64,000 nucleotides of DNA from Eulemur rufifrons (Eukaryota; Chordata; Mammalia; Primates; Lemuridae), in contig NC_090989.1 of assembly GCF_041146395.1 (NCBI RefSeq), positions 249,850,843 through 249,914,842 of the forward strand, read 5' to 3'. The position numbers and the translations under genes were made by a program. Below are positions 32,840-45,560 of the stretch, piece after piece (within the stretch, counting starts at the first letter, position 1; the number at the start of each line of letters is the position of its first letter). The notes beneath the pieces were generated by a model, which was not told where the DNA came from, did not search any database, and saw nothing but the letters and a program-made list of their open reading frames with translations.

Positions 32840-33266
32840 TAAAAATTTTGTATTAATATTATTTTAATTGAGATAATAATTATATATATTTATGGGATAA
32901 ATGTGAGATTTTGATATATGAATACGATGTGGAATGATTAAATCAAGCTAATTAACATATCCATCGCCTGAGTCACTCATCACTTTCTGTGGTGAGATTT
33001 TTGAAATTTACTCTCATAGCACTTTGAAATAAGAACATTATTATTAACTATGGTCACCCTGTTGTGTAATAGATCTCAAAAGCTTCTTCCTTCTAACTCA
33101 AACTTGTACCTATTGACCAAAATCTCCCCATAACCTCTCCCACTGGTAACCAACATCCTACTCTTTACTATAAGTTCTATTTTTTTTTTTAGATTCCACA
33201 CATAAATGAGACCAAGAAGTATTTGTCTTTCTGTGCCAGCTTACTTCACTTTGCATAATGTCTTAC
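32840..33266 (-). mobile_element. L1MA-type 3' end
   Basis: Reverse L1 3' UTR: 'atttatgggataaatgtgag', 'ctaattaacatatccatcgc', 'tggtcaccctgttgtgtaat', 'cctctcccactggtaaccaa', 'gattccacacataaatgaga', 'ttcactttgcataatgtctt'. It butts against an Alu monomer. Confidence 0.75.
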
Positions 33267-33271
33267 CATGT

Positions 33272-33449
33272 TTTGTTTTGTTTTGTGAGACAGGGTCTTG
33301 CTCTGTTGCCTAGGCTGGAGTGCAGTGGTGCAATCATAGCTCACTGAAGCCTAGAACTCCTGGGCTCAAGCAATCCTCTCACCTTAGCCTCCTGAGTATC
33401 CTGAGTAGCCAGCACTACAGGCACGAGCCACCACATATGTGCCTGGCTC
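33272..33449 (-). mobile_element. Alu monomer (free or 5'-truncated Alu)
   Basis: Only one Alu monomer is present. The tail reads 'ttttgttttgttttg', then 'agacagggtcttgctctgtt', 'gcctaggctggagtgcagtg', ending near 'ggctcc'. A 'gagtatcctgagtagcc' duplication interrupts the usual 'gagtagctggg'. It could be an FRAM/FLAM-type fossil monomer or a right arm from a truncated Alu. Confidence 0.75.
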
Positions 33450-33504
33450 CACAATATGCCTCCAGAAGCAAGTAATGGGAAGATAGAGGGAGACAAAAAG
33501 CAAT

Positions 33505-34428
33505 GGGAGTCTTTTTAGCAAATGGGGTTGGGGCAACTGAATATTTTATATATGAAAGAATAAAATTGGATCACTATCTCATGCTGTATGCAAAAATTAA
33601 CTCAAAATGGATCAAAGACCTAAATAAACTATAAAATTCTTACAAGGAAATACACATTTAAACCTTTGTGTCCTTGGTTTCTGAGATATGATACTTGAAG
33701 AAAAAGCCATCAAAAAAAATAAATAAATTGGTCTTTATCAAAATTAAAACTTTTATGCTTCAGAAGACCTCATTCATAAGGTAAAAAGACAGTTCAAGAT
33801 CATAGAATGGGAAAAAAATTGTAAATTATATATCTGATATATCCGATATATTGCTGATGTGAAAACAAAATGGTGCAACTCCTTTGGAAAATAGTTTGGA
33901 AGTTCCTCAAAAAGTTAAATATGGACTCATCACATGACCCAGCAATTTCATCCTTAGGTAAATATTCAAAAGAATTGAAAGCATTCATTCACACAAAAAC
34001 TTGTACACATATGTTCTTCAGTATTTTTCATAGAACCAGAAAGTGGAAACCACTCAAATGTCCACCAACTGATGGGTAGATTAAATAAAATGTGGTATAG
34101 CCATACATGCTACAACATGGATGAAGCTTGAAAACATTATGCAAAGTGAAAGAAGCCAGAGGCAAAATTCCATACATCAAATTCCACAATAGGCAAACCC
34201 ATAGAAATAGAAAATAGATTAGTGGTTGCTAGGGACTAGGGGTAGGAAAAAATAGAGCGTGACTGATCATGTGCACAGGAGGTTTTTGGGGGTGATGAAA
34301 ATGTTCTGGAATTACATAGTAGAGATAGCTGCACAACCTTGTGAAAATTCCAAACTGCTGAGTTATACTTTAAAGGGGTTAATTTTAAGGTATGTGAATT
34401 ATATCTCAATTTTAAAAGGCAATGAGAA
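33505..34428 (+). mobile_element. L1MB/L1MC-type LINE, ORF2 end and 3' end, internally deleted
   Basis: Contains L1 ORF2-derived segments: 'tcaaaatggatcaaagacct', then a jump to 'catgacccagcaatttcatc', 'gtccaccaactgatgggtag', 'aaatgtggtatagccataca'. A 3' UTR with 'agtggttgctagggactagg' and 'tgtgaattatatctcaattt' follows. A frame of 69 codons (33870-34079) is a relic of ORF2. Part of the cysteine-rich region between about 33840 and 33870 has been lost. Confidence 0.75.
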
Positions 34429-34760
34429 TTCATTTTACTCTCTTCAGACCATAGTTCCCATGGTCAGAGAGAAGGATTCTCCTTCCTCAAAGTGTTAGGC
34501 ATCTTTTGTGTCTGCCACCCACTGCTACTCAGCTGCCATGCAGCTTCAAAGCTAAGACACACTTGAAACCTGGGTGGGAGAGAAAAAAATAGAACAAAAC
34601 AAAAACCTAGGGATTTCTTCACTGTCTCTGTCCCTAGGGGTTTTCATTCCTGCTACTCTGGTGAAAAAGAGAGATTTTCTTGCAGGTATTTCTGTCCATG
34701 CTTAGTGTATAGTTCTAGGATTTGACTGCACTTGAGTTGAGGCTAGATGATACAGAATTT
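34429..34760. other. sequence without recognised feature
   Basis: I see no gene or family I can name. Confidence 0.35.
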
Positions 34761-35230
34761 AAAAAAAAAAACTAGAAAATTTACCACTGAGTTATTAATA
34801 CTTTCAGTTTTAACTTCATTACCTGTTCTGCCTGTTCCAGCTTACTGTTGAGAGTCCTCAGATTGCCACCTTCTACATTAGGTCCAGGTTTTTATCTACA
34901 TTTAGCAGGAGAGACAGGGTGATGTGTGCTTACTCCATCTTACTTGAACCCAGAATTCTACTATTCATTTTTTTAAAAAATTTAGTTTTGCTCTTATATT
35001 TCCATTTTCACAGTTCTTTAGACCTCCCTGATTTTTGTCATAGTATCCATTAGCCCTTTTGTGTACATAATGCCGCTTTGTCTCACTAAAGATTTCAATT
35101 AGAGGGCTATAATCTGAAGCTTTAAAATATGACATCCCTTGTTATATTTGTTTTGATTTCTTTCATTTTAGAGGCTTTCTTCAAATGTCTTGTGGTTTCT
35201 TGGTTGCGCACTTTTATTTATTAAATTTTA
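34761..35230 (-). mobile_element. possible old L1M 5'-region remnant
   Basis: 'tctgcctgttccagcttact', 'atttccattttcacagttct', 'catagtatccattagccctt' resemble the reverse of old L1M 5'/ORF1 sequence, perhaps the far part of the element at 32390-32835 after later insertions. Weak assignment. Confidence 0.3.
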
Positions 35231-35439
35231 CTAGCTGGAAGTTTTGTGTGAGTAAAAAATATATATATATTCATTATAGGATGATGATGGCTGGTTCATT
35301 GGGGAACTCTCAAATATAAATATGTGAAAATCATTTAAATCCTTCAGTCTTCTTTTCAGGCATGGAGGTACAGTGGTGGTAAATTATGCTGGTCTTCTAG
35401 AAGCTGGATGGATAAAAGAATTTGAAAGCACCATCATTC

Positions 35440-35612
35440 AGGATTGGGTCTCTGCAAAGAGTCTCCACCAGCAAGAAGGCCCTCACCAGATGTGACCCCT
35501 TGATCTTGGACTTCCTAGCCTCCAGAAATGTAAGAAATAAATTTCTTTTCTTTGTAAATTATCCAGTCTGTGGCATTCAGTTATAGCAACAGAAAGCAGA
35601 TTAAAATATGAA
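35440..35612 (+). mobile_element. MLT1 LTR, 3' part
   Basis: 'accagcaagaaggccctcac', 'cttgatcttggacttcctag', 'cctccagaaatgtaagaaat' (with AATAAA-type polyadenylation region), 'tatagcaacagaaagcagat' form the characteristic 3' end of an MLT1 LTR. The 5' part is not clear. Confidence 0.8.
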
Positions 35613-37490
35613 CTTAAAATTTGTTTTTATTCCTGTAATGGGGTTTAGTGTATTCTTGGGAGAAAAACGAGATCAACAAGATTTTTTAATATGTCATGTT
35701 TAACTAGAAATTTAATTTATTGTTTTATTTAAATACTTTAGGGATAACTTAGAGCCGATAAAAACCAAAAAATGCCTTGATCCTTAGTATTATTATTTAT
35801 CTTTCTAAGTTACATAATGCAGTTAAGACAATAATGATGAAACAACCCTCCCCCAGTTCTCTGAGTAGATGCAAGGAGTGAATGAGTCAATGAGAGATAA
35901 GTCCCTGCATCTGATGCATTATTCCTATGAGGACCTATTGTAGTTGATAAAATATATGAGTATGAATCTATGAAAGGAATGAATTATGGTTACAGAGAAG
36001 ATTGCTAATATTTGCATATCCTTTCTGTTTGAAAGATACCTTGGTACTAAACCTGACCCATTGGACTTTCTTCAGGCAAGACCCTTGGCAGGGGCCCAGC
36101 ATAAGTAATTTATAGTCTAAGAGTTGTAATTTACATCACATCCATAATCTTCTACCTTCTTCCACGGGAAAAATGCACTGACCATGAAAGAATCCTGGCC
36201 CAAGAACAAGAGTGGGATGAAAAGGAAGAGGGGCTGATGAGTAATACTCCAGTAGTCACTTTATATAAGTGGATTAGGTAAGGTTGACATAGGGCATCAG
36301 CAATGCATTTGGATATTTTAGGCGATATTTACAACATACCACCTGAAGTAATGTAAACTCTGTGAGAAATCTTGATGGTAACTTCTGGTTGACTTAAGCA
36401 TCCCTGTTCTGCTGTTCCATTAACATGTAAATAGAGTTGTTATGTGACTTGTTTGTGGTGGTTCCAACAAAACATTTTAGTTTCGGTCACCAAAATGGGA
36501 CTGCTTGAAAGCTATTTTCCCCAGATTGATTACAATGAAGGTCATGGGCTTCAGCAAGGGAATTAGAAAGTACAATGATGACTGTCTCAGCTTTGCAGAA
36601 CAAAACGTTTACCTCTGAGATAAAAAACCTTGGTTTTTATTTTCAAGGATATCCTGGAATAGGCAAAGGTAATGCAATTACTCTTAGAGGAAGTACACAG
36701 TGATAGAACAATGGGAACATTTAAAAGGTGCCCTTAACCATTTTCACATAAAGGGAAGGCTGAAAAGGCTCTGTTCATTCATTTATGATATCATTATAAA
36801 ATGCCTTGGAAACCGAGGTTCATGAATGTAAATTACTGGGGAAGCAATTGACATAATTAATGGAGGAGAAAATGTTCTTTTAAAAATGTTTTTACAATCA
36901 GAGCTTGGATATAGTGTTCTTTGACATGTGTGAATACTGGTATTCAAATTTGGCTTGGAAATATTTTTCTCTCTCTTGTGTATCCATTGGGCATAAATGA
37001 GTATTAGACTCTATACTCAGCCTGTTATTTTGTAACAGTACTGTGTGTATGACACCAGTGGTACCTGAGCATCTATGAATTTTGATCATTTTTGTATGTA
37101 CATCATATTCCATTCATTAATATTGTTAAAATAAATTACCAGGCAAAAGTGACACAATTTAAAACATGATGAAAAACTTATAAAAATTGTCAATATATTT
37201 TATTTTGCAAGTGTTTATACCTTTTATCTAATTTCATCATTTATGGTGATTATAGCAAAAACAACCACAGAGAAATATATCAAATTCTGTGTCACTTCTG
37301 CAGAAGATTGGTGCCATTTTATAGCAATAATTATAAAAAATAATGTTATAATTGTATTTTATCCTAAATAGTATTGACAAGTACAATCTTAAAAAGTAAT
37401 GTTTCCCTTTGTGATTCAACATATAATTAAATCTAATTGACTTTGTAATATATCTATCAATTTTATATTTAAAAATATTAAAGTTGGAAA
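35613..37490. other. unique sequence, no recognised feature
   Basis: Mostly average to A+T-rich sequence. A 71-codon minus frame (36898-37113) and a 99-codon minus frame (37237-37536, A+T-rich composition) have no motifs. Confidence 0.45.
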
Positions 37491-37494
37491 ATAT

Positions 37495-37615
37495 AATTAA
37501 TGATAGTACCTGCCTTATAGGTTTGTTACATTTCAATGAGTTAATTCATGCAAAATGCTAAAAGTAGTACCTGAAACATAGTAAATACTCAATAAATTAT
37601 ATTTATTATATTATT
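37495..37615 (+). repeat. MIR SINE, 3' part
   Basis: 'gatagtacctgccttatagg', 'ttgttacatttcaatgagtt', 'agtacctgaaacatagtaaa', 'tactcaataaattatattta' is the MIR 3' half. Confidence 0.75.
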
Positions 37616-38870
37616 AATATAATTTACAGTTAGCCTGACAATTACAGTTAGAGTTGAATACAGTTGAATCTTTTTGACATTTGTTCAACTTTCCTATATT
37701 TAGATTAGCTCTTTATCTTCATTTAAAATATCTAGGGTTAGATCTTTCATTCCAGGAAATACTTCCTAAACCTCTACAAATGTAGTGAATATTTTATAAA
37801 TCCCAAATATTCTCTACAACTATGATCTAGTAGGTAGGCCCCATAAATAAACATCAAAACTTGCAGAAAATACACAATTAAACATATTACAACTTTATCT
37901 TGAGAGTATGTGCTTTTTTCCAAGGAAATGTATATAGTGAATAATGTTTTAAAATGGAATTTTGCCTTAGCATTTTTTAATACCCTCCACTAAGTAAATG
38001 CTAAATCAAAGGCAAATTTTGCTAATGTGGGATTCTGACACAGAAAATTTTATGATAAATATCAACTGTTACAAAAACTAATTGAATGATTTATCTCCCA
38101 AAATCCCACACACAAAAATAGGATAATTCATACGTCTCAGACTTAGTTTTTATTTATGTCATAAGTAGTGAGACATGTGGAGATCAAATCCCTAAGACCA
38201 AGTTCAGATTGAATTGGAGATACAATAAAAGTAGGGCATCACAGTCTCCATTACTTCGGATTGTCTTAAACATCAAGCCAGTTCTCATTGGCATTCTCTG
38301 TTCAGTAGGAAGCATAAAAGTCTGTGTTGAGGATTTTATCTGGGAGTATTATATGAAACATAAAACACAGAAGGATTTCTTTCAACTGCTTTAGTTTACA
38401 CTTTATGCTTCCTTCATAAAATGTTATAGAGTTCAGAGTTCTGTACAAGTAACCTCAGTTAAAAGAAATTTTTAATTTGGGGCTGCTAGTCAGAGGGTCT
38501 ATAGCTGGCACAATAATAGCAGTTAACAGGCATTTGCAAATTTCAGAAACTTCTTTCAAGAGGTTACAGGTCTAGGGGCCTCTTTGGGGAATGGGGTCTA
38601 TTAGTATAAAGCAGGACATAAATAAAGCTGAGAAACATGATGTACATTCTCCAGAAAGAGGGTTTTGGGAGGCTCAATGGGTTGTGAAGACCTTGTCCAA
38701 GTCCCTAGCAGAGAATCAGATATAAATCAGGAACAGAAGGAGAGCCCTTATTTATATAGACTGAGCATGCATGGAAGAGGCTGTGCATACACATAAGAAA
38801 CTTATGACAGAGACAGAGGATTTAGACTTAAGTCAGTGAGGCCAACTCTGGGTGTTGCTAATTCATCTGA
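37616..38870. other. unique sequence, no recognised feature
   Basis: A+T-rich first half, then average composition. No open frame of note. Confidence 0.4.
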
Positions 38871-40140
38871 CATTTCTACTACTACCCCAAATGAGGTTTA
38901 GCTCCTAATACATTACCAGACTCAGGTTTACCCAATTCCCCAGCGAATCCAGGCCACACCTGCAGGTGAAGGTCTCTAATCTCTCCAGTTGATCAGAGAA
39001 GGCTCTCCAGCTGAGATCTTTGGTATATAGTAGGCTCTCAAGAACAAAGCTTGGTAAAGCCTAAATTTTTAGACAGGTGCCTCACCAGAAAATTTTGACC
39101 TTAAATCCAGGATAATCCCAACAAAAGTTTTTGTCTTCCCCATTTCTTTTGGAACATGAAATTTCAATTAATCAACTTCCTTAAAATAACTTCACATTAT
39201 CTTGTTGGGATACTAACATTTAGAAAACTTGATGTGAGTCCCCAAATGGATCATGATCCTTATACCAGCTTCCCTGACTGGAAAGAAGTTAACTATTCCA
39301 TTCTTCTGGGTCAGCAATCTTTATACTACACTCTAATTCCTTCAGCACTTTCACAACTGATTTATAATTAGTTAAGGACAAAATAAAAAGATATGGCTGC
39401 CTAAGTTTAGGATCACTCTACTGTAGGTCCACCAAGTTGTCCTTTAATTTAGCTCCTCTCTCTTTATAGAATCTAGTCCCATCTTTTTTGGGAAAGCAAA
39501 TGACACTTTCAAATGTTCAACTTCCAGAGGTCCCAAAATCTGGCTCCCTATTGTATTTTTCCCAGGAGTAAAGTTTCTTTCACCATAGTTCTCTGATGAT
39601 CAATAAGGTGTGTCTTTCCCAACTGTGAAGATTCAGAAATTATTGACACCTGAGTCCTCAAATCTCCTAGCTTTTTGGATGAGTACATCTGAGTTTACTG
39701 ACTTTCTCCTGCATCCTGGTAGAAAGCCTTTATTTTAGGATTGCCTTCTACATTCCTAGGCCTGGCTGCCTGGGTTAATCCACGTCGAGCATATGCATCC
39801 CTTACCCTTACTCCGATAGAAGCTATCATTTTAACCAAAGGCAGATTTACCTAGAGGCTAATTGATCTTAAGCTTCATGGCCTCTTACTTAAATGACCCC
39901 TGCCAGAGATGGGAGCTGTCAAGTGTTCTAAGCGGAAAGGGAACATTTGGCTACAACAGAGAGCATTTCTATATAAGCATTTCTGGTAACATGTCCAAAG
40001 AGATCTAAGAAGAAAAACCTGAATCTCAAAAAATCCAGTCATTTGGTATGATTCCTTTTGTTATCTCAATAAATAATCTGGTTTGTATCTGTATTATTTT
40101 TCTTAAAGAAGCCCCCTCAACCAATAGCTTAAGCTTCACA
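38871..40140. other. unassigned block, possibly an old LTR or other repeat
   Basis: The block has the feel of a decayed mobile element. There is a polyadenylation-like 'caataaata' at about 40067, and phrases such as 'gcctggctgcctgggttaat' and 'catggcctcttacttaaatg' that are not typical unique DNA. I cannot name a family. Two short frames are open (71 codons at 39156, 87 codons at 40161, just past its end) without motifs. Confidence 0.3.
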
Positions 40141-40689
40141 CCTCTCAAAACCTGCTACTTTTGGCATTGCCCATTTTTGCAGCCTGCAATGTTCCTACTT
40201 TGTTAACCCATAGGGAAGTGGTAAGATACCTTTCTTCATGTTATTCAGTTCACACCTGGGGATACATTAGCTTTATAAGAACTCACTCTGGTTGTCCACA
40301 CTTGATCTCTAGTTGTTTTGTCTGGAACATCCTGCTCCTTAACTGGCTCAGTGATGACTTACATTATCTTGTTGCTCTCTTTCCTTTTTTTCACATTCTT
40401 GTCTTGGCTTCCTGTACTATTTAGGTTTTTAATTCCTCCCCACAGAACGCTCTTTGATGAGAAATGTTAGAAGGGAACGTTGGTGACTCTCTTAATCTGT
40501 GAAATAATTAATTGGAATTTGTGGAGCATTCCCTATAGAAACACCTTTCTATATAAGAAGCCAGTTAATTCTCCTGCCTCAACAATTTCTGTATCTTTGG
40601 AACACAATCTACTCAAATATGCAGAGGCAGTCTCCCTTCTGTGCTGTGGTTGCTTTTGAAGACTGAATCCTCTGACTGAATTCTTCTAT
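40141..40689. other. unassigned sequence
   Basis: An 87-codon plus frame (40161-40424) has no recognised domain. No named repeat. Confidence 0.35.
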
Positions 40690-41136
40690 AAAAAGACAAA
40701 AGCTGTCAAATTGGGTTAAAAAACAAAATTGAGGAATGTGCTATTCACAAGCAACTTGCTCCAGACCAAGTGATAAAGAATGTTTAAAAATAAAGGGAGA
40801 AGCTAAGAGATACCAGGCATAATGCAAACATTAGGAAAAGCAAGAATGTCAATATTTCATCAGAAAAGCTTTGATGTAAGCTTAAAAGCAGTAAGTGGTA
40901 TAAAGAGGAACATTTTTAAATTATAATAGGAACAATTCATGTTGATATAATAATCAACTCAGCATATAGCTACCAGCAAAATAGTTACATATACATAAGG
41001 AAATTATATTAGAAATGTAGAAAGAAATTGATAAAAATCCAATTATAGTGTAAATTGAATTAAATCATTTGAGGATTAAAGGTCAAAATCAAGTAAGGAA
41101 AGTAAAAAACTAAATACAAGTAATAAACTACAATAA

Positions 41137-41205
41137 GTATATGTGTATACACAAATATATATGTGTGTATATATGCATACACACATGCACATATATATTA
41201 TCCAT
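41137..41205 (+). repeat. TA/TG-rich simple repeat
   Basis: Alternating 'tatgtg', 'tatac' and 'atatat' words with 'cacacatgcaca'. Purine-pyrimidine alternation over about 70 bases. Confidence 0.75.
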
Positions 41206-41283
41206 CTTTCTTGTACCCACTTATGAAAGAATATAATGTATTTGATTGAAAAGAAAGTTTTACATCTAAACAGTAAAGATTTT

Positions 41284-41677
41284 ATTAAATAAAATGTGGC
41301 ATGTGTATATATGCATACACCATGAAATACTATTCAGCCATAAAACAGGATGAAATGATGTCTTTTGTAGCAACATGGATGGAACTGGAAGCCATTATCC
41401 TAAGTGAAGTAACTCACAAAGTCAAATACCACATGTTCTCACTTATAAACATGAGCTAAACAATGGGTATGCATGGACCTACAAGTGGATTAATAATCAT
41501 TAGTGACTTCAAAAATTGTGAGGGTGGGAGGGGGCTAAGGGATGAACAATTACCTGTTGGGCACAATGTACACTATTCAGGTGATGGGTATACTAAAAGC
41601 CCAGCCTTCACCATGATGCAATACATCCATTTAACAAAATTGCACTTGTACCCCCTAAATCTATTTTTAAAAAGTAG
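41284..41677 (+). mobile_element. L1P-type 3' end inside the old L1M
   Basis: ORF2 end and 3' UTR of a primate-age L1: 'ataccacatgttctcactta', 'taaacatgagctaaacaatg', 'gtgggagggggctaaggga', 'ccagccttcaccatgatgc', 'gcacttgtaccccctaaatc'. This 3' UTR ('atgggtatgcatggac' type) differs from the lemur L1s elsewhere in the window, so it belongs to an older lineage. The flanking old L1M continues on both sides. Confidence 0.85.
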
Positions 41678-42660
41678 AGATTTTATAGGTCATATTCTCT
41701 AATGATAATAAAATTAATAAAAAGTACAATATAAATATATTACAAAAAATATTAACATCCTTTAATATCCATTGATAAAAGAAAAAATTACAAAATGTAT
41801 AGACTCCAATACAAAAAAAGCTATATTCAGAGGAAATGTATAGCTTTAAATGCAAAAGAATAAAGGCAAAACTATAGAAAAATTAGTACTCATTTTAAGA
41901 AATTAATAAAGAGAACAATAAACTAAATGAAACCTGAGAAAGAGAATAGATAATGGTAAATGTGAAATTAATGAAAAAGAAAACAAAAACACAGTAGGAA
42001 TAATAAACTATAGAATTGTTTGAAAAGATCAATAAAATAGAAAAACTACTGTGAGCCTGACTAAGAAAAAAGAGGTCAAAAATATACAAAATTAGAAATG
42101 AAAAAGGAAACAAAGCTTTAGATGTAAAAAAAGATAATAAACATCACATGCAATATTATGATAACAAATTTGAAAATATTGGAAAAATTATTTACTAAAA
42201 TTGACCTATGAATAGAAAATTTGACTAGATATATAAATTTATGAAAAATGGTATTTTTAGATCTACCCTTTAAAAAGCATCAATACACAATGAGTTCGCA
42301 CATACAGAACTGATTATTTTATGATATTTAAATTATTCTTGGCCAGAAAGAATAAAGACCCTTCCTTACTTTACCCATGAAGCCAGCCTAATTTTAATGC
42401 CAGAATTTGGTAACAACAACAACAAAAAGTGTAAAAAATAGCTACTTTTTTTAAAAGATACAGAAATCCCAAATAACCGAGAATGAATCCAGTAATATAC
42501 CAAAATGTAGGGTTTATTCACAAAATACAAGTATGATTCATTATCATAAAATGAATCAAGTAAATAGATTAAATGAAAAAAGCTTCTGACTCTATCCATA
42601 CATGCCTAAATATCATTTTATAACATTTACCACACATTCCAAATAAACATTCTAAGTAAA

Positions 42661-45185
42661 ATAGTTTGCTAAGAAAATTATTTAATGCAATGTAGATCAT
42701 TTTTACCACAAATATATGGTAAAACACTAAAATTATATTTAGTAAATTTGGAGCTAATCAAGGGTACATTCCAGAATTTCATTGCATTCTTTTTGTTGGG
42801 AGTCTCAGTTTGCTATGAGGGTTTAGCATAACAAGAGTAAGAGACCATAAATGTATTCTTATCTCATCTCTATTAAAGATTACATTTTTTCACCACAATT
42901 CTGGAACCTGCTGTACTTTTATGTAGATGAAACTTCTTCCTCTTCAAGCTTTTTTTAATTAATTTAAAATATGATGTGAAAATTGCTGAAGTGCAATTAC
43001 TTGTATTTTTTTTTTGAGGGGGAAACAGGAGGAAGTCTTGGGAGTGCTGCTTTTCCCCACTCCCTATTTTCAGAATTTGCTTTGCCCATTTCTGTCGGGC
43101 CTTCAGAGACCAGCTGATGAGAGGTAGAATTTCCAATAACTTAGTTCTGTAATTGGGCTCTCATAGACCAACATGTGGTGCCCTTTGGAAAACTCAGTGA
43201 ATAAATTAAAGGACCCACTGGTCGGATGAAATTGTACAATGCTTAACACAATATCACAGAAATACATCTGGCAAAGACAACATTCCATGAGGAGTCTGCT
43301 TACTTCTCTAGGCACAAAACTTTTGCCCACAGTAATTAGGTGTGATCCTTCCATTCATTTGTATTTGACAAGACTCGGTGAAGGAATTTTAAAAATATCA
43401 AACACTCTACATAGAATGTGAATGGCATAGAGTTTATTATATAGCCAATAAGCATAATTTTAAAAAAGTATTTCTCATATGAAATGCAAATTATTCCCCT
43501 CTAAGTGGACAATGAAGACTTAGGGTCAGGCATAGCTTTGAGAATGGTTGTCTTTGTCTTTGGCCTGAATTCTCTGCTTGTGTTACTTCAGTTCTGCTGA
43601 TCCTCTGGTGGGTCCCTCACTATTCTTGCCACACACCAGTCTGTGCCAGGAGGTCTTTAGGTCATTTTGTGTGTAGGGTCCCTTATTTTTCTTTCTTTTC
43701 TTTTTCTTTTTGCTATACCCATCTAGGTTTATGTAAACAAGTCCCTTATCCTAGTTAGAAATCTCTCAATCTTGATAATCTGTAATTATTCTAAATTCAC
43801 TTTTCATCTTACTGATAACATTTCCCAGGAAAATATCCCCACCACCAAATATGCTCTGCAAATGCCACTTTCTGAACAATATTTACTCCAGTAGCTTCTC
43901 TTTGTTATCTGTCTCCTGTCTTAGGGCTCTGGCCAGCTCCTCTGTTTTCTGCTATCTTCATTCTGCATGTCTCTGTTCTATGTGTGCTGAGGTGATTGGA
44001 CATTGCCTGGTTGCATTCAGAAATTAATTGAAAATGAATTTCTCTTTAGGCAGAAACATGTACACCATATACATTTTTGTTTAAAAAAAAACTTGGCCTC
44101 GCTCTAAGGCTATATCCTGTTAAACAGCCTAGAGTTATGCCTACTTCTGGCTACTGCTCAGGTTACCATGCTGTCTCTGACGCTCTTACATTTGGTGAAG
44201 CCTAACGGCAAGAACACTGCAAGCTCACCTTTGTTCACAAAACCAACCCTCAGCTGTGCCCAGATGGCTTACTCTCTACTTCACACCAAACAAGTGCAAA
44301 ATCTGATTGTAAACCAGCAGCTATGTCACCATGGAAAGACTGCTTACTGTAGTATGTTTAAAGGCTTCTATAATTTAGATCAATAATCTGATGGCCATCT
44401 GGACTGTAGTTCATAAACTAAAGAAAATTAGATCCTTGAGGATATTTTCAGGATATTCTCTAGCTGCAGTCCTATTAGGGAATTGATCCACACAATGTTA
44501 TAAAAAGTACCAATGCAAAATGAAAATTTAGAGCCCCAGCTAGGAGTGGGGGGAATTCAATCACCCTTTCCCATAAACCCACTGCCCAAGGTATTTAACT
44601 TTCCAGGAAGACACATTTAATACTTGGATCTGGGTAGTTGAGAGGCCCCTGACAAGCCACCCAACAAGCCACCCAATCGCACCATTGCTCTGGATGCTAC
44701 CATCATGCCCTGCCCTGGGCCACCACTGGATATTCTCAACCCTAACCCTCCCCATTTCGAGACCTAGGTCTCCACAGGGGGTGAAGGGTGCTGGCAGAAT
44801 GCAAGTGTCCCCTCACCAGTGCAACCTGGCATGGCTCCTCGTGGGGGCTGGCAGCAGTCTGGGACAGAAGTGAGGAAAGGAAGGCCAAGTAGAGCCTAGA
44901 GCACCAGGATGGGTAGCAGGTAGCTGACAGTCATACATGGCAAGAGAACATGTGAGCTGTGACTCCAAGCCCTTCCTCTGCACGTGCTCCATTATCCCAT
45001 TGGACTTCAATTACAACACACAAATTCAAAGTTAAAATTATTACAAATTTCAAGATGGCAACCATAGGGCCTAAAACCCTAAGCATGAGGCCCTTTTCAG
45101 CATGAAGCTCTGTGCAACTGCACAGGGGGAACATCTTGACTATAAAATGTGGAAGGTTCCCAAAATATAGGAGGCATTGTTGTGT
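42661..45185. other. mixed unique sequence, no recognised gene
   Basis: Several short frames (72 codons plus at 44168-44386; 65 and 67 codons minus around 45000) have no recognised motifs. 44640-45160 is G+C richer and ends in 'gctctgtgcaactgcacagg', which resembles an old DNA-transposon end that I cannot place. 'acaagccaccca' is tandemly doubled at about 44652-44675. Confidence 0.4.
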
Positions 45186-45189
45186 AGGT

Positions 45190-45305
45190 GAAACAACCTT
45201 GGACTGGGATTAGGAGGCCTTTTGTCTAATATTGGATTGACTACGATGTTACCCAGGGTATCACTATATCTCTTTGAACCTCAGTTTCCTCATCTATAAA
45301 ATGAG
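45190..45305 (+). repeat. MIR SINE
   Basis: 'ccttggactgggattaggag', 'gatgttacccagggtatcac', 'tgaacctcagtttcctcatc', 'tataaaatgagaaa' is MIR core and 3' part. Confidence 0.8.
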
Positions 45306-45384
45306 AAAGTTTTCAAGTCTATTGTATTAGGTTTGAATCTTTGGGAATGAAACCTCAGAATCTGTATTTTACATGAGTCTCTAG

Positions 45385-45560
45385 GATTTTGCTACCCAAA
45401 GTAATAGGCATAGACCAGCAGCATTAGTATTTCTGGGGAGTGTGTTAGAAATACAGACACTCAAACCCCACCCCAGACCTACTGAATCAGCATCTTCATT
45501 TTAGCAAGATCCCCAGATGATTTAAATGCATATTAAAGTTTGAAGAGCACTGCTGTAAAT
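45385..45560 (+). repeat. MER5A hAT DNA transposon copy
   Basis: 'gaccagcagcattagtattt', 'gttagaaatacagacactca', 'ccccaccccagacctactga', 'atcagcatcttcattttagc', 'aagatccccagatgattta' is the MER5A order, plus strand. It is a non-autonomous Charlie-type element of full or nearly full length. Confidence 0.85.

Larger units (their letters stand above)
40690..42660 (+). mobile_element. old L1M body (ORF2 endonuclease and reverse-transcriptase region), decayed
   Basis: Forward L1M ORF2 words occur in order, strongly mutated: 'aataaagggagaagctaaga', 'gaaaagctttgatgtaagct', 'gtgataaagaatg', then beyond the younger insertion 'aggaaatgtatagctttaaa', 'gaaacctgagaaagagaata', 'aatagaaaaactactgtgag'. The frame is destroyed. 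It is interrupted by a simple repeat and a younger L1 3' end. Confidence 0.55.

Noticed and set aside
41137..41205. Possible tandem-repeat array or CRISPR-like repeats
   Set aside because: Only a degenerate TA/TG simple repeat. No regular repeat-spacer spacing anywhere in the window.
44652..44675. Doubled 'acaagccaccca'
   Set aside because: A two-copy 12-base repeat in a proline/histidine-like frame. Too short to mean more than slippage.
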